A stretch of DNA of 64,000 bases from the NCBI RefSeq assembly GCF_050033475.1, contig NZ_CP188319.1:1178001-1242000 (forward strand). Direction: 5' to 3'. The notes beneath the pieces were generated by a model. It ran no database searches. It was not told the origin of the DNA and saw only the letters and a list, made by a program, of their open reading frames with translations. This document shows positions 1 to 9,549 of this stretch, in pieces. Each line of letters begins with the position of its first letter. Position 1 is the stretch's first letter. This DNA comes from Cetobacterium sp050033475. Its GTDB lineage: Bacteria > Fusobacteriota > Fusobacteriia > Fusobacteriales > Fusobacteriaceae. The position numbers and the translations under genes were made by a program.

Positions 1-1
1 A

Positions 2-2911
2 GAACTTCATGATAAGGGTATTCTAGAGAAGTATGGAGTAAAGGTAATAGGAACTTCAATTGACTCGATTAAAAGAGGAGAGGACAGAGAACTATTCAGA
101 GAAGCCATGGAAAAAATTGGAGAGCCAACTATAAAAAGTGAAATAGTTGAGGATCTAGAAACTGGATTTAGAGTTGCTAAGGAAATCGGTTATCCTGTAG
201 TTGTAAGACCTGCTTATACTCTTGGAGGAACTGGAGGAGGAATAGCGGCAGATCCTCAGGAACTAGAAGAAATCTTATTAAAGGGATTAAAATTATCTAG
301 AGTTGGACAAGTTTTAATAGAGAAATCAATTTTAGGTTGGAAAGAAATAGAGTATGAGGTAATCAGAGATAAGGATGGAAACTGTATCACAGTTTGTAAT
401 ATGGAAAATATTGATCCAGTGGGAATTCACACTGGAGATTCAATAGTAGTAGCTCCATCACAAACTCTTTCAGATAGAGAATATCAAATGTTAAGAACAT
501 CTGCTATAAAAATAATTAATGAAATTGGAGTAGTTGGAGGATGTAATGTACAGTTTGCTCTAAATGCAAAATCCTTTGAATACGCAATTATAGAAATTAA
601 TCCAAGAGTATCAAGATCATCTGCCTTAGCATCAAAGGCTACAGGATATCCAATAGCAAGAGTTGCTACAAGATTATCATTGGGATATACTTTAGATGAA
701 GTTGTAAATGAAGTTACAGGAAAAACTTATGCTTGTTTTGAACCAGCATTGGATTATATAGTTGTAAAGATTCCTAAATGGCCATTTGATAAATTTAGAA
801 AGGCTAATAAAAGATTAGGAACAAAAATGATGGCTACTGGAGAAGTTATGGCAATAGGAAATAACTTTGAGGCAGCATTCTTAAAGGGATTAAGATCCTT
901 AGAAATAGGAAGATATAATTTAGAGCACCCATCTGTGAAGAAAATGACTATGGAACAATTGAAAGAAATAGTTGTTAAACCAGATGATGAAAGAATTTTC
1001 GTTGTGGCAGAAATGCTAAGAAGAGGATATGTTAAGGAAAAGTTACAAAAGATAACTGGAATTGATAAATTCTTTATGGAGAAAATAGAATGGATAGTTA
1101 GACAAGAGGAAATTATGAAGAAAATGACTCTTGGAGATCTAGATGAGAAATTCTTAAGAAATATGAAGAAAAAAGGATTTGCAGATAAGGGAATAGCACA
1201 ACTGATGAATTTAACAGAGGAAGATATTATAAGAAAAAGAAAAGAATATAATGTAAAACCTGTGTATAAAATGGTTGATACTTGTGCTGGGGAATTTGAG
1301 GCAGATTCATCATACTTCTACTCAACTTACGATCAATATGATGAGGTAAAGGTTGATAATAGAAGAAAGGTAATAGTAATTGGTTCAGGACCTATAAGAA
1401 TTGGTCAGGGAATAGAATTTGATTACTGTACTGTTCACTCTATAAAGACACTGAGAAAAATGGGAATTGAAAGTATCATTATAAACAATAACCCAGAAAC
1501 TGTTTCTACAGATTTCTCCACTGCAGATAAGTTATACTTTGAGCCTTTAGTAACAGAGGATGTAATGAACATCATAGAAAAGGAAAATCCAGAAGGTGTA
1601 GTTCTTCAGTTCGGAGGACAGACTGCAATTAAACTTGCCAATGATTTAAGTGCAAGGGGAGTAAAAATATTAGGAACATCAGCTAAGATGATAGATGCTG
1701 CGGAAGATAGAGAAAAATTTGAAGAAATAATGGAAAAATTAGATATAAAAAGACCAAAGGGAAGAGCTGTATGGAACATTGAAGCTGGAATAAAAATAGC
1801 TGAAGAAGTTAAATATCCAGTTTTAGTAAGACCATCGTATGTTCTAGGTGGACAGGGTATGGAAATTTGTCACGACGAATTTAACCTTATTAAATACTTA
1901 GAAGCTTCCTTTGATAGAGACCCTGAAAATCCAGTTTTAATAGATAAATATTTAAATGGAATTGAAGTGGAAGTAGATGCAATATGTGATGGAAAGGATA
2001 TATTAATTCCTGGAGTTATGGAGCATTTAGAGAGAGCAGGAGTTCACTCGGGAGATTCAATCACAGTATATCCACCTCAGAATTTATATGAGGGAACTGA
2101 AGAAAAAATATTAGAAATAACTAAAAAGATTGCAACTGAATTAAAAGTTAAAGGTATGATGAATATTCAGTTTATTGCATATGAAAATGAGTTATATGTA
2201 ATAGAAGTTAACCCAAGATCTTCAAGAACAGTTCCATATATCGCTAAAATATCAGGGGTACCTGTGATTGATTTAGCAACTAAGGTAATTATGGGACAAG
2301 AATTGAGTGATTTAGGTTATGGAACAGGAATCTATAAAAAACCTTCAGTAATTGCTGTTAAAGTACCGGTATTCTCAACAGAAAAATTAGGAAACGTAGA
2401 AGTATCTTTAGGACCTGAAATGAAATCTACAGGGGAAGTTTTAGGAATTGGAAATACTTTTGAAGAGGCGGTTTACAAGGGACTTTTAGCAGGAGGAAGA
2501 GTTAAGGAAGTTAAAGGAAAGAAAGTTCTATTAACAATTAGAGATAAGGACAAGGATGAATTCTTACCAATGGCTAAGGAATTAGTAAACCTTCACTGTG
2601 AGTTATATGCAACAGAGGGAACAGCAAAATATTTACAGGAGCATGGAATTCCAGCTACAAAGGTTAAGAAAATGACAGAACCTTCTCCAAATATTTTAGA
2701 TATTCTAAAGAATAGAGAAGTTAGTCTTTTAATAAATACACCTACAAAGGCAAATGATGCTCAAAGAGATGGATTTAGAATTAGAAGAACAGCTATTGAG
2801 TATGGAGTTGAAGTTCTAACATCTTTAGATACATTAAATGCAATTATAAAAACTCAAAATTCAAATATGGATGAAAAAGATTTAGCAGTATTTGATGTAA
2901 GTAAAATTTAA
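2..2911 (+). CDS. carB: Carbamoyl-phosphate synthase large subunit, 5' truncated by window edge
   Basis: Makes carbamoyl phosphate from glutamine-derived ammonia, bicarbonate and ATP for pyrimidine and arginine synthesis. The frame is open from base 2 and gives 969 residues, so about 100 N-terminal residues of a roughly 1070-residue family lie outside the window. The rest of the first ATP-grasp half, the oligomerisation segment, the second half (starting near VIVIGSGPIRIGQG) and a C-terminal MGS-like allosteric domain are visible. An internal ATG at 107 is not the real start, because the upstream codons read on as CarB-like sequence. The gene is not next to the pyr operon at 12.5 kb; carA would be expected upstream, outside the window. 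Confidence 0.97.
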   Translation, partial: ELHDKGILEKYGVKVIGTSIDSIKRGEDRELFREAMEKIGEPTIKSEIVEDLETGFRVAKEIGYPVVVRPAYTLGGTGGGIAADPQELEEILLKGLKLSRVGQVLIEKSILGWKEIEYEVIRDKDGNCITVCNMENIDPVGIHTGDSIVVAPSQTLSDREYQMLRTSAIKIINEIGVVGGCNVQFALNAKSFEYAIIEINPRVSRSSALASKATGYPIARVATRLSLGYTLDEVVNEVTGKTYACFEPALDYIVVKIPKWPFDKFRKANKRLGTKMMATGEVMAIGNNFEAAFLKGLRSLEIGRYNLEHPSVKKMTMEQLKEIVVKPDDERIFVVAEMLRRGYVKEKLQKITGIDKFFMEKIEWIVRQEEIMKKMTLGDLDEKFLRNMKKKGFADKGIAQLMNLTEEDIIRKRKEYNVKPVYKMVDTCAGEFEADSSYFYSTYDQYDEVKVDNRRKVIVIGSGPIRIGQGIEFDYCTVHSIKTLRKMGIESIIINNNPETVSTDFSTADKLYFEPLVTEDVMNIIEKENPEGVVLQFGGQTAIKLANDLSARGVKILGTSAKMIDAAEDREKFEEIMEKLDIKRPKGRAVWNIEAGIKIAEEVKYPVLVRPSYVLGGQGMEICHDEFNLIKYLEASFDRDPENPVLIDKYLNGIEVEVDAICDGKDILIPGVMEHLERAGVHSGDSITVYPPQNLYEGTEEKILEITKKIATELKVKGMMNIQFIAYENELYVIEVNPRSSRTVPYIAKISGVPVIDLATKVIMGQELSDLGYGTGIYKKPSVIAVKVPVFSTEKLGNVEVSLGPEMKSTGEVLGIGNTFEEAVYKGLLAGGRVKEVKGKKVLLTIRDKDKDEFLPMAKELVNLHCELYATEGTAKYLQEHGIPATKVKKMTEPSPNILDILKNREVSLLINTPTKANDAQRDGFRIRRTAIEYGVEVLTSLDTLNAIIKTQNSNMDEKDLAVFDVSKI

Positions 2912-2921
2912 GAAAAATAAA

Positions 2922-2958
2922 ATCCGCTGAAGGAAATTCCTTCGGCGGATATTTTTTT
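2922..2958. terminator. Bidirectional terminator between carB and ctlX-like gene
   Basis: An ATCCGC/GCGGAT outer stem with a GAAGGAA/TTCCTTC inner stem is followed by a T-run on the plus strand. The A-rich left flank gives a T-rich tail on the minus strand. It lies between two convergent genes. Confidence 0.85.
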
Positions 2959-3877
2959 AAAAAATTTCTGCAATCATACATCTTACAGATCCGCCACCAT
3001 ATTTTTCTATGGTAGAAATATCTGAATGAATTATTATAGAATTTTTTTCCATAATTGCTATTTGTTCCTTTGTAAAGGCTTTGTAAGCTGTATCTGACAT
3101 TAAAGTATATAATTGATTATTTTTTCCTAAAACTTGAATTACATTTCCAGCAAAATTATTTGTTTGCTCTTCAGAAATAAAGATAATTTCTTTTCCAGAA
3201 TTTTTTATTGTATCAATTAAATTTTTTTGTTCACAATGGTCATCTATAGAATCCTTACAAAGAATTGCGAAGTCATTGCAAATTGCCATCATTACATTGG
3301 TATGATAAATGGGTAATCTTTTATTTTCAACAGTTTGGAATGAATGAAAGGCTACCATTTTATAATTATGTTTTTTTGAAAATATTTCAAAAAGTTCCTT
3401 GTTACATCTCATGGATAATGAACCATAAGCAATTTTATTAACTCTATCTAAAACCAAAGCTCCAGTACCCTCTAAAAATTTATTATTATTTTCTTCAGAA
3501 ATTAAATTTAAAATTTCTAAATTTTCTGAGGAAATATTATTTATTAAAGTTCCTAAGAATTTTTTTCTTTCAAGTCTTCTATTTTCTGCAAACATTGGAC
3601 AAAGAAATAATTTTCCATTTGGTTCTGAAATATACCAGTTATTTGGAAAAATACTGTCGGGAGTCATTGGTGTTGGAGAATCTTCAGCTATAATAACTTC
3701 TACACCGGCTTCCTTTAATTTATTGGAAAGGATTAAAAATTCATTTAAAGCTTTCTCTTGGATGGATTGGTAACTACTATTATCATTTTTCTGATAATAG
3801 TTATTTTTTGCGGTTTCAACATTGAATTGAAAATTACTTGGTTGAACCATAAGAATTTTGTTGCTGCATTGATTCAT
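2957..3877 (-). CDS. CtlX-like citrulline/arginine-type amidinotransferase-fold hydrolase
   Basis: Member of the amidinotransferase/guanidine-modifying fold family that includes the citrulline utilisation hydrolase CtlX and arginine deiminases. The 306-residue protein shows the family pattern: TPDSIFPNNWY near the N-terminus (substrate-binding Asp/Asn), EGTGALVLDR, a catalytic His in PIYHTNVMM and a C-terminal catalytic Cys in GGGSVRCMIAE. The chosen ATG at 3877 has GGAGG 8 bases upstream; a longer frame reaching 3943 would put this Shine-Dalgarno inside the gene. Substrate is inferred from family only; citrulline is the likeliest. It is divergent from the BI-1 gene and convergent with carB. 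Confidence 0.8.
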   Translation of the reverse strand: MNQCSNKILMVQPSNFQFNVETAKNNYYQKNDNSSYQSIQEKALNEFLILSNKLKEAGVEVIIAEDSPTPMTPDSIFPNNWYISEPNGKLFLCPMFAENRRLERKKFLGTLINNISSENLEILNLISEENNNKFLEGTGALVLDRVNKIAYGSLSMRCNKELFEIFSKKHNYKMVAFHSFQTVENKRLPIYHTNVMMAICNDFAILCKDSIDDHCEQKNLIDTIKNSGKEIIFISEEQTNNFAGNVIQVLGKNNQLYTLMSDTAYKAFTKEQIAIMEKNSIIIHSDISTIEKYGGGSVRCMIAEIF

Positions 3878-3998
3878 AAAAAAACCTCCAATAAAAAAAG
3901 AATTTATAGCTTCCTCAGGTAAATTTATCATAGAATTCTTCAAAAGTGAAGAAATTTAATGTAAAATAGAAATATACTATTAAAATGGAGGGATGGTC

Positions 3999-4688
3999 AT
4001 GGGATACTCATCAACAAATATCTCAACTACAAATAATTTATTAAGAAGTTCATTCTTATATATGTTTGTAGGGTTACTTATTACGGCAGCAGTACCTGCT
4101 TATGTGTTATTTACTAATAATGTAGGTCTTTTATCAGCTGTTCAAAGATTTTATTTACCACTTATAATAGCAGAATTTGCAGTGGTTATGGTTTTAAGTT
4201 TTGCTATAAATAAGATTTCAGTGGGTATGGCAAGAATTTTATTTTTCGGATATGCTTTATTAAATGGATTTGTATTTTCTATTTTAACTATAGCAGTTCC
4301 AATTCAACTATTAATTTATGCATTGGCAGTTACATCTATAATGTTTCTAGTTATTGCAATTTATGGTTATGTAACTACAGAGGATTTAAGCCAATATAGT
4401 AAAATATTATTTGGAGCTTTAATTGCTTTAGTTATTCTATCTGTAATTAATATCTTTATAAATGCTCCAGCATTTTACTGGATGGTATCTGTATTTGGTG
4501 TGGTTTTATTCTCTGCATTAATTGCTTTTGATGTTAACAGAATAAAAAATATGGCCTATGAAATTGCAGATGGAGATGAAGAGTTAGTTGGTAAATTGGG
4601 AGTAATGGGAGCTTTAACTTTATACCTTGATTTCATTAACTTATTTGTATATGTTTTAAGATTATTTAGTGGAAATAAAAGAGACTAG
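3999..4688 (+). CDS. Bax inhibitor-1/YccA family membrane protein
   Basis: Integral inner-membrane protein of the BI-1 (TMBIM) family, probably a pH-gated cation leak channel or a modulator of FtsH-type proteolysis. About seven hydrophobic segments are visible in 230 residues, with the family-typical C-terminal part (VFGVVLFSALIAFDVNRIK, then LYLDFINLFVYVLRL with two acidic residues in membrane helices). ATG 3999 is preferred to ATG 3993 because GGAGGG is directly adjacent to the earlier codon and 6 bases from the later one. Monocistronic; a hairpin follows the stop. Confidence 0.88.
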   Translation: MGYSSTNISTTNNLLRSSFLYMFVGLLITAAVPAYVLFTNNVGLLSAVQRFYLPLIIAEFAVVMVLSFAINKISVGMARILFFGYALLNGFVFSILTIAVPIQLLIYALAVTSIMFLVIAIYGYVTTEDLSQYSKILFGALIALVILSVINIFINAPAFYWMVSVFGVVLFSALIAFDVNRIKNMAYEIADGDEELVGKLGVMGALTLYLDFINLFVYVLRLFSGNKRD

Positions 4689-4699
4689 AATAAAAAAAG

Positions 4700-4731
4700 A
4701 AGCGCTGTTATACAGCGCTTTAGTTTTATAT
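4700..4731 (+). terminator. Terminator after BI-1 gene / end of tRNA cluster
   Basis: Stem AGCGCTGT/ACAGCGCT with a T-rich tail on the plus strand. The A-rich left side could also end the minus-strand tRNA transcript. Confidence 0.7.
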
Positions 4732-4734
4732 AAA

Positions 4735-4811
4735 TGGTGCCTAGAAAAGGATTCGAACCTTCGACCGCTCGGGTATGAACCGAGTGCTCTAGCCAACTGA
4801 GCTATCTAGGC
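4735..4811 (-). tRNA. tRNA-Met (CAT), elongator type
   Basis: 77 nt with encoded CCA. Acceptor GCCTAGA/TCTAGGC, anticodon stem CTCGG/CCGAG, loop TTCATAC, T-loop TTCGAAT. The anticodon stem lacks the three G-C pairs of initiator tRNA, so it is elongator Met; a lysidine-modified tRNA-Ile2 cannot be fully excluded. Confidence 0.9.
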
Positions 4812-4816
4812 ATAAA

Positions 4817-4892
4817 TGGTGGAGATAAGCGGAGTCGAACCGCTGACCTACGCAGTGCAAGTGCGTTGCTCTCCCAACTGAGCTATATCCCC
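4817..4892 (-). tRNA. tRNA-Ala (TGC)
   Basis: 76 nt with encoded CCA. Starts GGGGATATAGCTCAG, anticodon loop CTTGCAC giving UGC, acceptor GGGGATA/TATCTCC. Confidence 0.95.
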
Positions 4893-4896
4893 AAAA

Positions 4897-4971
4897 TGGT
4901 ACCCCGTAGGGGAATCGAACCCCTGTTTATAGAGTGAAAATCTATTGTCCTTACCACTGAACGAACGGGGC
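4897..4971 (-). tRNA. tRNA-Glu (TTC)
   Basis: 75 nt with encoded CCA. Anticodon loop TTTTCAC between ATAGA and TCTAT, T-loop TTCGATT, acceptor GCCCCGT/ACGGGGT with a terminal G-U. Confidence 0.95.
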
Positions 4972-4977
4972 AGTGGT

Positions 4978-5053
4978 TGGTGCGTCATACTGGTTTCGAA
5001 CCGGTGACCTCACGATTAAGAGTCGTGTGCTCTACCAACTAAGCTAATGGCGC
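4978..5053 (-). tRNA. tRNA-Lys (CTT)
   Basis: 76 nt with encoded CCA. Anticodon stem CACGA/TCGTG, loop CTCTTAA giving CUU. The acceptor GCGCCAT/ATGACGC contains one C-A mismatch. Confidence 0.92.
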
Positions 5054-5064
5054 ATAGTTTGTAA

Positions 5065-5140
<76 letters not shown>

Positions 5141-5152
5141 ATCACAAGAATT

Positions 5153-5181
5153 ATAGTATCACAACTATAATTTCTTGTCAA
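5153..5181 (-). promoter_or_regulatory. Promoter of the tRNA cluster
   Basis: On the minus strand TTGACA (5181-5176), a 17-base spacer and TACTAT (5158-5153), ending 13 bases before tRNA-Gly. It sits just 3' of the cysteine desulfurase-family gene. Confidence 0.75.
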
Positions 5182-5188
5182 TAATATT

Positions 5189-6328
5189 TTAAATATTTTT
5201 ACAAATTATTTTTATTGCTTCAATTGCATATTTAATTTCTTCAGAGGTATTAAAGTATCCAAAGGAGAATCTAATGGTTCCAAAGGTATCTGTTTTAAGT
5301 TGCTCATGGGCCAGTGGGGCACAATGAAAACTTGCTCTAACCATTATACCAAACTCTTCATCTAAAATAGCTCCTATATCGCTAGAGGGAATATTTTTAA
5401 TATTGATACTTACAACTGGTCCAACTTCGTAGGAATAAGGGCTATAAATTGTAACTTCAGGAATATTTTTAATTCCTTCTATAAATTCCTTTGTAAGTTC
5501 CATTTCATGTTTTCTAATATTTTCTAGTCCAATCTTTTCTATAAAATCAATACCAGCTCCTAGACTTATTATTCCTGGTGTATTGACAGTTCCAGCTTCT
5601 AAAGCTTCTGGCATAATTAAAGGTTGTCTTTCTAATTTAGAATAACTTCCAGTTCCTCCTTCTAAAATAGGAGTAAGTTCAATTCCTTCTTTAACATAGA
5701 TTCCACCAATTCCTTGAATGGCAAAAAGAGATTTGTGTCCTGTAAAACATAAAATATCAATATTCATTTCTTGAACATCAATAGGTTGAAAACCAGCGCT
5801 TTGAGAAACATCAAGGATGAATAAAAGATTATTTTCTTTAGCTATTTTTCCGATAAATTCCACAGGTTGGATATTTCCATTTACATTGGAAATATGATTT
5901 ATTACAATGGCTTTGGTTGTGGAATCTATAAGAGATGGAATTTCTTCAGGGGTATTAAAAAATTTAATATTAATTTGTTTTTCATCTCTTAGATAGAAAA
6001 GAGGTCTTAAAACTGAATTGTGTTCAAAGTAAGAGGTTATAATAGTATCACCTGGAGATAATTGTAATCCCTTAATTGCAAAGTTCAAAGATTCTGTGGC
6101 ATTGGCTGTGAAGGCAACTTGTAGGGGATTAAGAATATTAAAAAATTTAGCTACTTTACATCTAACATTGTAAATAGCTCTATTAATTTCTACAGCTTTG
6201 TGATGACCTGCTCTTCCTGGGTTTCCACTTAAATGTTTTATAGCGTAATCTACAGCTTCATATACAGTTTCTGGTTTAGGATGAGAGGTTGCAGAGTTAT
6301 CAAAGTAATATTCTTTATTGTTAATCAT
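5189..6328 (-). CDS. Cysteine desulfurase family protein (class V aminotransferase, EF2568-like)
   Basis: PLP enzyme of 379 residues. YFDNSATSHPKP at the N-terminus, HISNVNG, DVSQSAG and the PLP-lysine context CFTGHKSLFA are typical of the cysteine desulfurase family; the likely persulfide cysteine is in VRASFHCAPLAHEQ. The sequence resembles the subgroup named after Enterococcus faecalis EF2568, which elsewhere travels with selenium-dependent molybdenum hydroxylase genes; such a hydroxylase lies at 32-36 kb here. The enzyme would release sulfur (or selenium) from (seleno)cysteine. The selenium role is inference. ATG 6328 sits after an AGAGGCGG-type ribosome binding site. Confidence 0.85.
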   Translation of the reverse strand: MINNKEYYFDNSATSHPKPETVYEAVDYAIKHLSGNPGRAGHHKAVEINRAIYNVRCKVAKFFNILNPLQVAFTANATESLNFAIKGLQLSPGDTIITSYFEHNSVLRPLFYLRDEKQINIKFFNTPEEIPSLIDSTTKAIVINHISNVNGNIQPVEFIGKIAKENNLLFILDVSQSAGFQPIDVQEMNIDILCFTGHKSLFAIQGIGGIYVKEGIELTPILEGGTGSYSKLERQPLIMPEALEAGTVNTPGIISLGAGIDFIEKIGLENIRKHEMELTKEFIEGIKNIPEVTIYSPYSYEVGPVVSINIKNIPSSDIGAILDEEFGIMVRASFHCAPLAHEQLKTDTFGTIRFSFGYFNTSEEIKYAIEAIKIICKNI

Positions 6329-6370
6329 AATTTACCGCCTCTTTATGTTATTTTATTAAGATTATACCAT

Positions 6371-6395
6371 AAAAAAAAGATCCCTAGGGGACCTT
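6371..6395 (-). terminator. Terminator of Na/Pi cotransporter gene
   Basis: Minus-strand GGTCCC-CTA-GGGATC hairpin followed by eight T, directly after the stop codon at 6397. Confidence 0.8.
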
Positions 6396-6396
6396 T

Positions 6397-8025
6397 TTAC
6401 ATTTTAGCAAATATTTCAACCATGTTATATAAGTGGTCTTTTATTCTTCTGTAATTATTAAGAATATCCATGTATCCAGTACTTAACATTGCTGGCATGA
6501 TGTTATTAGCTACGTGCTCTAAATGCTCACGTCTAGCTTTTTTATATTCCTCTTTAATGAAGTTACATTTTTTTATAGAAGCTACAAATAAGTCTCTATC
6601 TCTTAACTCATAAGCCTTATTAATATCTTCGAATAAAGATACTACATGGGAATGTAATTTAGATAAAGTATTGATTTTGTATTCACTTAACTCAATATCA
6701 TTATCTCTTAATTTTTTTATAGTTTTAGCTACTCTTAGAATGTAATCGCTGACAGTTTCATACTCGTCGCAAGCTTGTAAATTTTCTCTAGTTTCTTCAG
6801 CATTTTCTACATCTAAGTTTCCGTTTAAGATACGGAAGTTAACATCTGAAATTTCTTTTTGGAATAAATCTAGTTTATCCTCTAAAATTTCAATTCTGTT
6901 TAAATCATCATTTAAACTTTCTGGATGCTCATAAGTATTTTCTAATTTAAAGAACATTTCCTTTAAGTTAGTTCCCATTGCTAAAATTTCAATTTTAGTT
7001 TGTTCAACAACTACAGCTGGTGTTTCTGTCATACGAATATCTAAGTGAGTAACTTTCTCTTTACCAGATACTTCGTCATCTTTTACAACAGAGCATAGGA
7101 AATTAGCTAGATATCCAATTAGAGGAATAAATATAACAACGTTGATAACGTTGAACATAGTATGTGCTGTTGCAATTGCAGTTGGCATATTGTGAACAGG
7201 ATCAACTATTTTTTCAAGGAACACTAAGTAGAATTTAAATATACTTGTAGCCCAAATTACACCAATAACGTTAATTATAGTATGAGCATAAGCTGCTCTT
7301 TTAGCATTGGCATTTGCTCCTAATGAAGCAAGTAAAGCAGTTATTGTAGTTCCAACGTTTTCTCCTAGAACTAGAGCAACGGCAGTTGGGTAATCGATTA
7401 ACCCTTGAACAGCTAATGTAATTGTGATTCCAAGAGTGGCTGCTGAAGATTGAACAATTGCTGTTAGTAAAGCACCTACAGCGGCAGCTTTTAGAATTCC
7501 AAAGTATGATGTTGCTGCAAAGGCATGGAATAATTCCACGAACTCAGGCATTGATCTGATTGGCTTAAGACCATTGCTCATAACCTCAAGACCAAAGAAA
7601 ATGAATCCTAATCCCATTAATGTCAATGCTCTTGTTTTAGCTTTTTCGCTTTTTAAGAACATGTAACAGATAACAGAGAATCCTACAACTGGTAATCCAT
7701 ACTTTCCAACATTAAGTGTTAAAAGCCATCCAGTAGTAGTACTTCCAATGTTAGCTCCTAGTATAACTCCTAGTGCTTGTTTAAGAGTAAGAAGAGAAGC
7801 ATTTACGAAACCAATAGTCATAACTGTACTAACAGATGATGACTGAACTAGAGAAGTAACGAAGATTCCCATGAAAATGGCGATAAATCTATTGGTAGTT
7901 AGAACGGCAAGAATCTTTTTAAGTTTCTGTCCAGCTAACTTTTGCATACCTTTAGACATATGATCCATTCCATAAAGGAATAATCCTAGTCCTCCAATTA
8001 CTTTAAAAAGAATATCTAGATACAT
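6397..8025 (-). CDS. Na/Pi cotransporter family protein with PhoU-like C-terminal domain
   Basis: Sodium-driven phosphate (or other anion) transporter, 542 residues. Residues about 1-310 hold two inverted halves, each with the QSS signature of this family (SLVQSSSVSTVM and IVQSSAATLG), plus GANIGST and GENVGTT motifs. Residues about 340-540 are soluble, helical and PhoU-like and would regulate transport. ATG 8025 follows TCAGGAGGAAAG. Single-gene unit with its own terminator. Confidence 0.9.
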   Translation of the reverse strand: MYLDILFKVIGGLGLFLYGMDHMSKGMQKLAGQKLKKILAVLTTNRFIAIFMGIFVTSLVQSSSVSTVMTIGFVNASLLTLKQALGVILGANIGSTTTGWLLTLNVGKYGLPVVGFSVICYMFLKSEKAKTRALTLMGLGFIFFGLEVMSNGLKPIRSMPEFVELFHAFAATSYFGILKAAAVGALLTAIVQSSAATLGITITLAVQGLIDYPTAVALVLGENVGTTITALLASLGANANAKRAAYAHTIINVIGVIWATSIFKFYLVFLEKIVDPVHNMPTAIATAHTMFNVINVVIFIPLIGYLANFLCSVVKDDEVSGKEKVTHLDIRMTETPAVVVEQTKIEILAMGTNLKEMFFKLENTYEHPESLNDDLNRIEILEDKLDLFQKEISDVNFRILNGNLDVENAEETRENLQACDEYETVSDYILRVAKTIKKLRDNDIELSEYKINTLSKLHSHVVSLFEDINKAYELRDRDLFVASIKKCNFIKEEYKKARREHLEHVANNIMPAMLSTGYMDILNNYRRIKDHLYNMVEIFAKM

Positions 8026-8130
8026 CTTTCCTCCTGAAAATTAATATGTAAATTGTATTTTGCGACTTAAAACCTGAGAAAATATCAAGGAAATTTTACC
8101 ATAATCTTCAGGAATTGTAAAACATATTTA

Positions 8131-8162
8131 AAAAAAAGAGAAACTCATAAATTGAGTTTCTC
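8131..8162 (-). terminator. Terminator of DAACS symporter gene
   Basis: Minus-strand GAGAAACTCA/TGAGTTTCTC perfect stem followed by seven T, 22 bases after the stop codon. Confidence 0.88.
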
Positions 8163-8183
8163 AAGAATTTAAACATAACATTT

Positions 8184-9374
8184 CTAAAACTGAACTGAAT
8201 CGTTTTCTTTTTGTAATTTATAACCTGCAAATTTATTTACAATTATGGCAATTGCCCCATCTCCAGTAACGTTACAAGCAGTTCCAAAACTATCTTGAGC
8301 TATGTAAAGAGCAATCATTAAAGAAGTAAGAGTTGGAGTAAATCCAAGCATTGTTTCTAAAATTCCTAAGGCAGCCATAACAGCTCCACCAGGAACTCCA
8401 GGAGCAGCAACCATTGTGATTCCAAGCATTAGAATAAATCCAATCATTCCTACAAAAGTTACAGGCATATTGTGTAACATCATAACAGCCATTGCACAAC
8501 TTACTAAAGTTATTGTACTTCCTGAAAGATGTATAGTTGCACAAAGAGGAACAGCAAAATCAGCAATACCATCATTTACACCGTTAACTTTAGTTTGTCT
8601 TAAAGTTACAGGAATAGTAGCAGCTGAAGATTGTGTACCAATTGCTGTGAAGTAAGCTGGAACCATATTTTTTAGAAGAACAAATGGATTTGCTCCTGCA
8701 AGGGTTCCTGCTATAAAGTATTGAATAACAAGAATTGAAAAATGTAGAATTAAAATTAAAATGAATACCTTTGAGAATACAGAAATAATAGTAGCAACTT
8801 CACCAGCATAGGTCATATTAGCAAATATACCAGCAATGTGAATTGGTAAAAGTGGAATGATTATATTTCTGATGATTCCTTCAACAATTTGTTGGAATTC
8901 ATTCATAAAATTCTTAATGGTAGTTCCTTGAACAATGGCAATTCCTATTCCTAGGGTGAAAGCTATTAAAAGAGCCGTCATAACTTCCATTATAGGTGGC
9001 ATATCAACTGTAAAATATCCTGATACAAGTGAATGCTCTGGATTGGCAGCGTTAAAAGATAAAGAACCAGGTACTAATATATATTTGAATAAAGTACTAT
9101 TTACAAAGTAAGCTAAAGACCCAGATAATATTGTTGATAAATAAGCAATTCCAGTGGTAATACCTAATAATTTTCCAGCACCTTTACCAAGTTCTCCGAT
9201 ACCAGGAGCCACGAACCCTATAATGATAAGAGGAATTACAAATTTCAGGAAGTTTCCAAAAATTCCCGTAAAGGTTGCCAAAACTCTCACTAAGAATTCA
9301 CTATTGGTTTTCCCGATTATAATTCCCACAATAATGGCGATAATCAGTTTAGGCAACAATCCTAATTTTTTCAT
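8184..9374 (-). CDS. Dicarboxylate/amino acid:cation symporter (DAACS family)
   Basis: Na+- or H+-coupled glutamate-transporter-fold symporter of 396 residues in the inner membrane. The hairpin-loop motif GTQSSAATIPVT, the APGVPGG segment and the C-terminal NVTGDGA motif with the conserved aspartate are present, with about eight membrane segments. Substrate (glutamate, aspartate, serine or a C4-dicarboxylate) cannot be fixed from sequence. ATG 9374 follows an AGGAGA site. Divergent from hflX. Confidence 0.92.
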   Translation of the reverse strand: MKKLGLLPKLIIAIIVGIIIGKTNSEFLVRVLATFTGIFGNFLKFVIPLIIIGFVAPGIGELGKGAGKLLGITTGIAYLSTILSGSLAYFVNSTLFKYILVPGSLSFNAANPEHSLVSGYFTVDMPPIMEVMTALLIAFTLGIGIAIVQGTTIKNFMNEFQQIVEGIIRNIIIPLLPIHIAGIFANMTYAGEVATIISVFSKVFILILILHFSILVIQYFIAGTLAGANPFVLLKNMVPAYFTAIGTQSSAATIPVTLRQTKVNGVNDGIADFAVPLCATIHLSGSTITLVSCAMAVMMLHNMPVTFVGMIGFILMLGITMVAAPGVPGGAVMAALGILETMLGFTPTLTSLMIALYIAQDSFGTACNVTGDGAIAIIVNKFAGYKLQKENDSVQF

Positions 9375-9549
9375 AAAAATCTCCTCCGTAAAATTAAAAT
9401 AATTAAAATATAGTACTACAGTATTACATTATACTTTGGAGAAAAGCAATAGAAAAATTAAAAAAAAATTAAAAAATTGAAAAAATGTGATAGGTATAGT
9501 AAAATTTAAAGTGAAATTTATTATTGAAAAATAAGGACGTGAAAAGCTT

